Translations under genes and position numbers: made by a program
Shown: positions 7,542-14,833 of the stretch, in pieces
Position numbering within the stretch: the stretch's first letter is position 1
How the letters are laid out: the number at the start of each line of letters is the position of its first letter
The notes under the pieces: model-generated
Seen by the model: only the letters and a program-made list of their open reading frames with translations
What the model was told of the DNA's origin: nothing
Databases searched by the model: none
Assembly: GCA_900542195.1 (NCBI GenBank)
Contig: UQNA01000002.1
Coordinates: 40,777 to 104,776 of the forward strand
DNA: 64,000 bases
Direction of reading: 5' to 3'
Source of the DNA: an uncultured Sutterella sp.
Lineage (GTDB): Bacteria > Pseudomonadota > Gammaproteobacteria > Burkholderiales > Burkholderiaceae_F

Positions 7542-9440
7542 CTAAGTATGCTTCGTATTCAAAAGCCTCGAGATAGCTTTATTGATTTCGTTCGGTGAAA
7601 CAGGTTTTTGAAGAATTGTCGGCAAATCAGTTAGGTCAGTACCGTACTCGCTGAAATTTAAACCCTCCGTCTCTTCTTCATAGTGTTTCATGACCTCCTC
7701 TCTCGGAGTGGCACTCATGACAATGGCAGGGATCCTCTTACCGACAGCACTTCTTATACGCAGTGTTGCCTGAAGACCCGTCAAATGTCCGGGTCCTAAG
7801 TTAAAGTCGGTCAATATCAGATCCAATGGATTAGAAACCACGATTTCTGCTGCAAGCTGAGCATCATAGTGTTCGGCAACTTTAACTTTTGCACCCCAAG
7901 CTTCTAATAAAGCCTGAACGCTGCGGCGGATTAAAGGATCATCTTCGATAATTAATATTCTCTTGCCTTTCAGCGAGAAGAAAGATTTGGAATGTTCCGG
8001 CTTATTAAGTAATTTGACTTGATGCAAATCTCTCGAAAGAGGTACAACGACACGGAAGACTGTACCTAAACCTTTCTTAGATCGGAACGAAATAGAGAAG
8101 TCCAGCAAATCACAAATCTTTTTGACGATAGAAAGTCCTAAGCCATAACCCTCTTTTGCCTGATATCCGGATTTGCCTCGGTAATATTCTTTGAAGAGAT
8201 CTTGTTTTTCAGACTTATCGATGCCGTTGCCGGTATCCGCAACGATAATAACCAAAGTATCTTTCAACCCGCGTCTTGCTCTCAAAACTACTTTTCCAGA
8301 TGATGTGTATCGGAATGCGTTCGAAAGCAAATTTCGAATAACTCGTTCAAGAAGCTGCGCGTCGGTGCAGATGGTTACAGAAATGGGATCAAGAACAAAT
8401 TGGATCCCCTTGGTTTCAGCGACGGAAGAGAACTCAATCTTCATTTCCTCAAACACTTCATCCAAAGAGAAGGTTGTGGGATTAATTTTGATGCTTCTGG
8501 AATCCAATTTCGAGAGGATCAAGATTTGATCCACCAAAGTTGCTACCTGATTACATGCTTGGGATAGATTATCGACCAAAGGCTTACTGTCAGGCGGGAC
8601 TTGGGCTTCCAGCACAGAAATAAAAATGCCCATGGCTTGCAGAGGCTGTCTTAAGTCATGATTGGCTGCCGCGAAAAACTTGGTTTTAGAAACAATAGCC
8701 ATTTCTGCGGCTTCTTTAGCCAGTTCAGCAGCCTGACGCTGCTGAACTAACTCTTCTACCAGATACTCTTTCTCAAAATTTCTGAATAGAGACAAAGAAT
8801 AAATCTCATTGAGGCGTGTTGAGAAATACCAGAGGATAAGAAGGATAATTCCAACCCAAAAGGCAGCCACCCCAAAGGAGATGTTATAAATCATCGCAAG
8901 CTTAACCATCGTCGGCAGCAGTACTGTCGGTAGGAATGCCCAGAAGGCAGGAAGCCAGCAGGCATATAGAGACATGCTTCCGAAAGAAACACCGATAATT
9001 AAAGCGATAACAAGCATTTGAACTTCAGTATTGCCCGGAATCATGAAATAAAAACCGGCAAAACCGAATGACAATCCGGAAACAAAAACCATTTGAAGGG
9101 AACGGTTTTTCCAGAACTTGAACTGCTTCTCAAGGTCGGGGCACTCAAAAAAATCATCTGTCGATTTAATCCCGGCAAGACTATGCATCAGAACAAAGCC
9201 AACCCATAGCGCCATTACTCCCCCGCCTATGGAATCCCAAGTCAGACATGCGAAGAGCACACAAAAAATAAAGCGGGTAAGAATTGAAGCAGAGGAGTGA
9301 TGCTTCATTTGCGCTAATTGGCTTAATTGAAGCTTCTTTTTAAGGTCCGGGGCAGTCAGACCCAAGTCTCGGGGATCATAACTTCTAGGACCTGGTTCGA
9401 AAATAGTTCGAAATTTCTTGTAGAGATCTTTTAAATTCAT
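7542..9440 (-). CDS. hybrid sensor histidine kinase/response regulator
   Basis: This protein of about 632 residues has several hydrophobic membrane segments in roughly residues 50-210 with almost no periplasmic loop. A coiled linker leads to a HisKA domain with FFAAANHDLRQPLQ (phospho-acceptor His261). The HATPase domain has NLLSNAFRYT (N box), DTGNGID (G1) and GYGLGLSIV (G2). A C-terminal receiver carries LIIEDDPLIRR and LTDFNLGPG (phospho-acceptor Asp545). The 9479 start would overlap ldcA; ATG 9440, 2 nt after the ldcA stop, is preferred. No separate response regulator or output gene lies nearby, so the signal and target are unknown. Confidence 0.9.
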   Translation of the reverse strand: MNLKDLYKKFRTIFEPGPRSYDPRDLGLTAPDLKKKLQLSQLAQMKHHSSASILTRFIFCVLFACLTWDSIGGGVMALWVGFVLMHSLAGIKSTDDFFECPDLEKQFKFWKNRSLQMVFVSGLSFGFAGFYFMIPGNTEVQMLVIALIIGVSFGSMSLYACWLPAFWAFLPTVLLPTMVKLAMIYNISFGVAAFWVGIILLILWYFSTRLNEIYSLSLFRNFEKEYLVEELVQQRQAAELAKEAAEMAIVSKTKFFAAANHDLRQPLQAMGIFISVLEAQVPPDSKPLVDNLSQACNQVATLVDQILILSKLDSRSIKINPTTFSLDEVFEEMKIEFSSVAETKGIQFVLDPISVTICTDAQLLERVIRNLLSNAFRYTSSGKVVLRARRGLKDTLVIIVADTGNGIDKSEKQDLFKEYYRGKSGYQAKEGYGLGLSIVKKICDLLDFSISFRSKKGLGTVFRVVVPLSRDLHQVKLLNKPEHSKSFFSLKGKRILIIEDDPLIRRSVQALLEAWGAKVKVAEHYDAQLAAEIVVSNPLDLILTDFNLGPGHLTGLQATLRIRSAVGKRIPAIVMSATPREEVMKHYEEETEGLNFSEYGTDLTDLPTILQKPVSPNEINKAISRLLNTKHT

Positions 9441-9442
9441 GA

Positions 9443-10336
9443 CTAGAAGTTCGGAGCATCCGAAATCGTTAATGTGCAATGTCTAGAGTTTACGCTAAGA
9501 CAGCACGGAGCCCCAATCACTAGTGTGCAAAGATCATCAACATGCCCGAAAGGGAGCCCTTCGATTACCGGAACATTGATTGTCTTTCGCAAGATTTCTT
9601 TTGCATCCTCGATGGAGTAGCCAAAGTCGTGCGCGGAATTTCTTATATGAGAGAAGTGTCCCAAAACGATCGCTTGCTGTTTTTGTAGAACGCTCGCTTG
9701 AGCTAATTGAAGTAAATTTCTTTCGATTTTGTAGGCAGGTTCAGCCAAATCCTCCAGAAACAATACTCCTCCCTCAATATCAGGAAAATACGGTGTACCT
9801 AGGGCCGAGACAAGGACGGATAAATTTCCTCCCCAAAGAGTACCTGAAACCTGTAAATCTGCAGCATCTGTTTCAAACTCAATGGCATATTGTTTTGAAG
9901 ATAAAGCCGTCCGAAAAGATTCAATGCTAAAGGCAGAAACGGAAGGTTTTCCCAATACGCTTGCGGTGGGACAATGCAGACTTTTTCCTCGATACTTAGC
10001 AAGATATGCCAAAGAAAACAATGTGATATCCGAGAACCCTCCGACCCACACTCCTCTCCTATGAATCTCTTCAAAATCGATCCTGGAAAGAATGCGGTTT
10101 AAACCGTAACCTCCTCGAGCGGCTAGAACAAAGTCACACTCACCGCAGAGCCGATTGAAATCTTCGGCGCGCGCCTCGTCACTGACGCCTCCGAATCGTT
10201 GAAAGGAAGTCAAGACGGACTCTCCGAGCTTCACTTCCCAACCGTCTTCTTCTAAAAGCTTTACTGCTTTCTTTACGTCTTCAAGATTTAATACATTACC
10301 GCTAGGGGCTGCAATGCCTGCAATTTTCTTCTTCAA
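9443..10336 (-). CDS. ldcA: LD-carboxypeptidase (murein tetrapeptide carboxypeptidase, S66)
   Basis: This 297-residue S66 peptidase contains the nucleophile motif GGFSDITLFSLAYL (Ser at about residue 110), the segment LWGGNLSVL, the glutamate region FLEDLAEPAYKIERNL and the late GHVDDLCTLVIGA histidine. LdcA removes the terminal D-alanine from L,D-tetrapeptides released during peptidoglycan turnover, in the cytoplasm. It overlaps the upstream tadA by 4 bp (10333-10336) and is followed 2 nt later by the histidine kinase, so the three genes are likely co-transcribed and translationally coupled. No signal peptide is seen, as expected. Confidence 0.93.
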   Translation of the reverse strand: MKKKIAGIAAPSGNVLNLEDVKKAVKLLEEDGWEVKLGESVLTSFQRFGGVSDEARAEDFNRLCGECDFVLAARGGYGLNRILSRIDFEEIHRRGVWVGGFSDITLFSLAYLAKYRGKSLHCPTASVLGKPSVSAFSIESFRTALSSKQYAIEFETDAADLQVSGTLWGGNLSVLVSALGTPYFPDIEGGVLFLEDLAEPAYKIERNLLQLAQASVLQKQQAIVLGHFSHIRNSAHDFGYSIEDAKEILRKTINVPVIEGLPFGHVDDLCTLVIGAPCCLSVNSRHCTLTISDAPNF

Positions 10337-11163
10337 TTGCTGCTCTCCTTTTTTCTCTTCTTTTCGAAGAAATCCTGCAGCAATTTAAGGCAGTCTTGAC
10401 TGCAAATCCCCGATGTAGTCTTGGTGTGATGGTTAAGTGTAGGGTAACTGAAGAGTTTGCATACATTATCAACGACACCCGCCTTTTCATCGGAGGCTCC
10501 GTAGACCAAACGGCTAAAGCGGGAATTCATAATAGCGCCGGCACACATTGGGCACGGTTCAAGCGTCACATAAAGCGTGCAATTTTCCAGACGGTAATTC
10601 TTTTTGACTTTTGCTGCTTGTCTAATCGCCATGATTTCCGCATGGGCGGTAGGATCGGCGTCTCCGATTACTTTATTAAATCCTCGGCCGATAATTACAC
10701 CTTTCTCGTCAACCACAACTGCACCTACAGGGACTTCACCGCTCTCTTCTGCGGCCCGCGCACAATCCATGGCTTCCTTCATGTACTTAATATCATCATC
10801 TTTGTTGATTTTTTTCTCTTCATTTTCTTTTTCTTTTTGAAGAGCAAAAAGTCTTCTTTTTTCCCGCTCGTCCTTTCTGCGTTTCTCAACTCTTTCGAAA
10901 AGATGATTTAAGTTGATATGAGCAGAAAGCGGCGGCCGAACCAAATTAGCGGCCTTCACTAACTCTTCCGGGGTAAGGCTTAGCCAACTTCCGGCTGTCT
11001 GCAAAAAGATTTGAGCCTCAGATAAAGTAGGACTTAAAGGATTTTTAGAAGTCGCCTGAAAAGTCATCAAGACACACGACAAGTTTTCAGGAGCTTTGCT
11101 AAGAGCTTCAATTGTGGATCCGACACGAATCGAAAGATTCACAAACTTATCAACTATATCCAT
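10333..11163 (-). CDS. tadA: tRNA adenosine(34) deaminase TadA with long N-terminal extension
   Basis: The C-terminal half (about residues 125-276) is a complete TadA domain: zinc and catalytic HAE (TAHAEIMAI) and PCMC-type motif LEPCPMCAGAIMNSRFSRLV. TadA converts the wobble adenosine of tRNA-Arg(ACG) to inosine. Unusually, about 120 residues precede it: a helix-prone segment of unknown function and a very charged stretch (ERVEKRRKDEREKRR, EKENEEKK). The start at ATG 11163 is strongly supported by an AAGGAGGAGG ribosome binding site just upstream, whereas the internal ATG before the TadA domain (KYMKEAM, near 10782) has none. Overlaps ldcA by 4 bp. Confidence 0.92.
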   Translation of the reverse strand: MDIVDKFVNLSIRVGSTIEALSKAPENLSCVLMTFQATSKNPLSPTLSEAQIFLQTAGSWLSLTPEELVKAANLVRPPLSAHINLNHLFERVEKRRKDEREKRRLFALQKEKENEEKKINKDDDIKYMKEAMDCARAAEESGEVPVGAVVVDEKGVIIGRGFNKVIGDADPTAHAEIMAIRQAAKVKKNYRLENCTLYVTLEPCPMCAGAIMNSRFSRLVYGASDEKAGVVDNVCKLFSYPTLNHHTKTTSGICSQDCLKLLQDFFEKKRKKESSN

Positions 11164-11802
11164 CCACCCTCCTCCTTATGGAAATGAAACCATGCTGATT
11201 TTAGAATTTGTGATTACTCTGCTCCTACTTTACGGCAGATAAGTGGCTTAATCAAGAGTTCATCCTTCAACTCCTTTAACCACCGAGTCATCAAACGGTT
11301 TGGACAAAACGAAATGTTAATAGGTTTCGTGAAAAAACTTCCATCAAGATAAGAGGAAACAGAGCGACAAAGATGGCTTCTTAGAACTCTTAATACAAAT
11401 TTGTCCAACACATACTCATTTTTCAGAGAACTCGAAAACTGTGAAAAGGCATTTCCATGTGCTTTCTAACGGACCAATAAGACTCTGTCTGAAGCTGGGT
11501 GAAGTTCCGGCATTTCAAATTACAGAGATCGTCTACCGGAACTTTTTCATTTTATTAGGAAAAATCCTGATTAATTTAAAGCAATTAAGAGATTAATATT
11601 TGCATATTAACTAAACCGGCTAGACGGTATAGTTTATGAGAAAGCAATTGCTAGTTACTTACTGCGCTCTTAATGTGTTGTCGGCAAATCTCCACAAGGT
11701 AAATGCGCATGGCTAACTTGGCGAGCGCCATTACAAAGCGTCTGAATGTTCTTCTCAAATACTTTATCTGAACCTCTACAACTCAAATTAGGAGATTTTG
11801 CA
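11164..11802. other. gene-free spacer between divergent tadA and porin
   Basis: This 639-bp spacer holds the strong tadA ribosome binding site at its left end and the porin ribosome binding site TAGGAG (11789-11794) at its right. A TATAGT -10-like box at 11628-11633 could serve the porin, but no well-spaced -35 was found. Short frames inside (for example a 65-codon minus frame at 11214-11411) show no recognisable domain and no convincing start context. A long leader is common for porin genes; I see no other structure that I can support. Confidence 0.5.
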
Positions 11803-12876
11803 ATGATCAAAAAACTTCTTCCCGCCGCCCTTCTGGCCGCATTGTCGTTCAATGCATTAGCAGCCTCTAATGTCACACTCTACGGTGTAATTGACGAAGC
11901 AGTCACCGTCACCAAACACAAAGGTGAAAGTGCCGTTGTGAAATTAGATAACGGTATTTACGCCGGAAGTAGATTCGGCTTGAGAGGCGTCGAGGATCTA
12001 GGCAACGGCAATTCCGTCGGCTTTATTCTCGAACAAGGATTCAACGCTGATGACGGAAGCGAAGCCTATGGGGGAAAGGCATTCAGCCGCGAAGCTCTTT
12101 TGCAGGTTAAAGGTAACTGGGGCGAATTCGCTTTTGGCCGAGCCGGCGGTTTGTCTTCTGACTGCGGCACCTACACTATTCTGCACGGCGCAGCTCTTTG
12201 GACGTCTTACTATACAGACGGCAATATGGCAAGTGCTTTTATCAACACAGACCGCATGGACAATCTTGTTATCTACAAGAGCCCATCCTTCAGCGGCGCA
12301 ACAATCACGGCCATGTACTCTAACGGCACCGGCTTAAACAGCACGGGAGAAGACGATAAGAAATGGTCTAAGAATTCCCACTACTACGGCATCGGCCTAG
12401 ATTACGCCCATAACGACACTGTATTTAGTGCAATGTGGGAAATGCTCGACAACAAAGACCTTGATGCAAAATCAACTCAGCTCTTCACCTTGGGCGGTCA
12501 GCAAGGCTTTGGCAATTGGACGGTTTGGGCTGCCTACCAGTATGCCCACAACAGCCAGATGCTTCCCGGATGGAATTATGCCGGTCAAGGAAATAAAGGC
12601 GTATCTCAGCACGCTGTCACCGCAGCTATTGGCTATAAGATTGCCGGAGGCGAGTGGAAACTTGAAGGCAACTACGCCCACGGAAAATCTAATTCCACAA
12701 ATGAAAAATACAACATTTGGTCCGCCGGAACCGCATATGAGTATCCTTTGAGCAACCGTACCTTAGTTTATCTCTACGGCGGCTACGGCAAAGCCAACAA
12801 ACTTCTCAACACCAGTTCTTATCGTTCAACATTTAACTCATGGACTCTGTGCAGCGGCATTAGTCACAGTTTCTAA
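11803..12876 (+). CDS. Gram-negative trimeric porin (porin_4/OmpC type)
   Basis: The protein is about 357 residues and begins with a clear signal peptide, MIKKLLPAALLAALSFNALA, with likely cleavage before ASNVTLYGVID. The mature start NVTLYGVIDEAVTVTKH, the RFGLRGVEDLGNGNSVGFILEQGF segment and the terminal phenylalanine (GISHSF) are hallmarks of betaproteobacterial general porins. It forms a 16-stranded outer-membrane channel for small hydrophilic solutes. The longer frame from 11746 is rejected because ATG 11803 has the signal peptide and the TAGGAG ribosome binding site. It is transcribed towards the autotransporter on the opposite strand. Substrate preference cannot be judged. Confidence 0.94.
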   Translation: MIKKLLPAALLAALSFNALAASNVTLYGVIDEAVTVTKHKGESAVVKLDNGIYAGSRFGLRGVEDLGNGNSVGFILEQGFNADDGSEAYGGKAFSREALLQVKGNWGEFAFGRAGGLSSDCGTYTILHGAALWTSYYTDGNMASAFINTDRMDNLVIYKSPSFSGATITAMYSNGTGLNSTGEDDKKWSKNSHYYGIGLDYAHNDTVFSAMWEMLDNKDLDAKSTQLFTLGGQQGFGNWTVWAAYQYAHNSQMLPGWNYAGQGNKGVSQHAVTAAIGYKIAGGEWKLEGNYAHGKSNSTNEKYNIWSAGTAYEYPLSNRTLVYLYGGYGKANKLLNTSSYRSTFNSWTLCSGISHSF

Positions 12877-12941
12877 TAAACCAACGGTTGAAATGATTCA
12901 TCTTTAATAAGCTGAATAATCTTCTTTCAATTAGGTTTTCC

Positions 12942-12976
12942 GAGGCGCACTTCTAACGAAGGCGCCTCATTTGTTG
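12942..12976 (+). terminator. terminator after porin
   Basis: GAGGCGC-a-CTTC / GAAG-GCGCCTC forms an 11-bp stem with one bulged A and a TAAC loop, followed by a T-rich run (ATTTGTTGT). It lies 65 bp past the porin stop. Confidence 0.85.
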
Positions 12977-13189
12977 TATTAAGACTGGGACGAATCTGCA
13001 GATCGCAGATTTGATTCCTTCCACTTGAAGAATGGGCGAACTAAGAGATGTACTCAGCGACGGTAATATGAAAATCTGCCCAGAAAAGTTTTCACTAGCC
13101 AATTGAAATCGAGTCAGAGATAATTTTCTGGGCACGAGTGCAAGATATCTCGTAGTCGTCTTGATGACATTCACGCAAATGATCAGAAA

Positions 13190-13220
13190 TCTCGTTGGCC
13201 AGTCTGAAAAATCAACGAGA
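13190..13220 (-). terminator. weak hairpin after the autotransporter barrel
   Basis: An 8-bp stem TCTCGTTG/CAACGAGA with a 15-nt loop lies just downstream of the autotransporter stop on the minus strand. Only a short T run (TTTC) follows, so termination efficiency is doubtful. Confidence 0.4.
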
Positions 13221-13237
13221 CTTCTTCTCTTTACCGG

Positions 13238-14782
13238 CTAAAAGCGCCAGCGAGCTTCAAGCCGCAAGGTATGGTCAGCCTTACCTTTGGAACCTCCTGT
13301 GAAACCGTACAGAAATCCAAATGTGGCACTACCTTTATCAGCTTGAACACCCAAATTCACATTAGTCCCGAAGTTTCCTGCAAATTCACCGCTTATGCAG
13401 TCAGAAATGCCGTTTACATCTGTCAATGTTGTCCGCTGATTAGTGCTTCCTGCCTGCGGGATGAAAGTGAGGTCAGCTTGCGGACGAATATTCCAGCCGT
13501 CAGTGGTCGGGATATCGCCTCGCAGTGCAACACCAATCGGAAACTGAACGGCGTTATTCGCTTTAGCCTTGCTTGACCAGATCTTCTTTCCGTCAACCTT
13601 GGTATCGTACTTCTCACTCTTAGCGTACACATAGCGGATTCCTGCATGAGGAATAACACTCGCGCTCCTTGCTTTTAATGTTGTTTCCACACGAATGCCT
13701 GCCGCAAACAAATTGGTCTTGACATCAGCATCGGCATTTCCGAAACCCGCGGCATAAATGTGCTGGGTAATATCAGAGGAACTTCTAAGATACGTCAACG
13801 TTCCGACAACGTTTAAGCGAGAACTAGGGCTGTAAGCACCGTAGGCGTGAATTCCGTAAGAATTGTATTTATTTTTCGTTTTGGATACGTCTCCGGTTGA
13901 ATCCAGCGAACCTCGGTTGTAGCTGAAAGCCGCGCCTAAAATCGAAGCCTGTGTCACTTTACGGTCAAAGCCCATCGTAAAACCGAACGCGTCAGTCTTA
14001 TAGCCGGCCTCACCGATTCCCGTTGCCGCAAATCTTTTATATTTTTGCTTTCCGCCAGTCAGATCAATCCAGAGATTGTTTCCATGCGGCCAATCACGCA
14101 TCAAGCCTTCTTCTGTGAAAGATTCACCTTTCATTGAAACTCGATTCTCTACGGAATCCAAAGCAGTTGTAAGGTCATTGAAGCCCACAGAAATAGTGCC
14201 ACCCGCAAAACTTATGTTTGCCGCAGAATTAACTATTGCTGTCTTCTCAGCTGCAGACAAGTCCTTGCGCCTTAAAACGCTGTACGTGAAAGCATCTTTC
14301 TGAGCATGACGAAGCTCATCATTGGCAATGTTTGGAACCGCAATATCCGGATACATAGAAAGAACATCATTAAGGATGGCACTTACCCATACCCTGGATG
14401 CATCGTTATGCAGTTCCAGTTCCCAATTAATGCCGGTTCCGTCTTGGGCTAAAGCATAGAGCTTGTCTCCTGTCCATCCACCCGTCCAGCCATTGCCGGA
14501 AACGTTGTCTGCAGTATCAAAGCCGCTCACAACGGTATAGTCACCAGCTTCATCGATATTGCCAAGGATAAGAGTTGCCGTTGGGGCTACCGTCAGTGAT
14601 GCGTCTTGGCCATTAGTTGAGAAAGCGCCCGTACCGTCTTTGAGAAGTGCGCAGTCTACTAACGTTGTTGTTCCATCCCCGAAAACGAGACTTGTTGTAC
14701 TGGATGCATCTTGCGCAGCAGGACGGGTATTTTCTCCAATGGTGAGGCCTGAACCTTCCGCAAGAACCATCTTTTGTGTCAT
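13238..14782 (-). CDS. autotransporter beta-barrel part (downstream of an in-frame TAG)
   Basis: This 514-residue ORF contains the end of an autotransporter passenger/linker and a complete C-terminal autotransporter beta-barrel (about residues 220-514), ending in LRLEARWRF with the aromatic terminal residue recognised by the BAM complex. It has no signal peptide, and its first ATG lacks a well-placed ribosome binding site. It is in the same frame as the passenger ORF (14831-18880): only the TAG at 14831-14833 and 16 sense codons separate them. I therefore infer that it is the 3' part of one gene of about 1,880 codons, and is exported only if the stop is read through or absent in other cells. 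Confidence 0.85.
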   Translation of the reverse strand: MTQKMVLAEGSGLTIGENTRPAAQDASSTTSLVFGDGTTTLVDCALLKDGTGAFSTNGQDASLTVAPTATLILGNIDEAGDYTVVSGFDTADNVSGNGWTGGWTGDKLYALAQDGTGINWELELHNDASRVWVSAILNDVLSMYPDIAVPNIANDELRHAQKDAFTYSVLRRKDLSAAEKTAIVNSAANISFAGGTISVGFNDLTTALDSVENRVSMKGESFTEEGLMRDWPHGNNLWIDLTGGKQKYKRFAATGIGEAGYKTDAFGFTMGFDRKVTQASILGAAFSYNRGSLDSTGDVSKTKNKYNSYGIHAYGAYSPSSRLNVVGTLTYLRSSSDITQHIYAAGFGNADADVKTNLFAAGIRVETTLKARSASVIPHAGIRYVYAKSEKYDTKVDGKKIWSSKAKANNAVQFPIGVALRGDIPTTDGWNIRPQADLTFIPQAGSTNQRTTLTDVNGISDCISGEFAGNFGTNVNLGVQADKGSATFGFLYGFTGGSKGKADHTLRLEARWRF

Positions 14783-14830
14783 GGAGAGATGGGCAGATCC
14801 TTTGGGAGCATTGAGCGTTTCCGCGTAAGC

Positions 14831-14833
14831 CTA
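14831..14833 (-). other. in-frame amber codon splitting the autotransporter gene
   Basis: On the minus strand the frame reads GGT GCT TAG GCT TAC GCG GAA. The frame is open on both sides, from 18880 down to the TAG and again from 14830 down to 13238. The TAG lies inside GCTTAG-GCTTAC, two adjacent 6-mers differing at one base, so either a point change or a small duplication could have created it. Confidence 0.9.

Larger units (their letters stand above)
12877..13237. other. convergent spacer between porin and autotransporter
   Basis: This 361-bp spacer contains a strong plus-strand terminator (12942-12976) and a weaker minus-strand hairpin (13190-13220). A 73-codon minus frame (12953-13174) has no recognisable features and begins inside the terminator, so I do not call it. 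Nothing else is supported. Confidence 0.5.

Noticed and set aside
11214..11411. 65-codon minus-strand ORF between tadA and porin
   Set aside because: No recognisable domain, no clear ribosome binding site, and it lies in a divergent promoter region.
12953..13174. 73-codon minus-strand ORF between porin and autotransporter
   Set aside because: Overlaps the porin terminator and has no features of a real protein.
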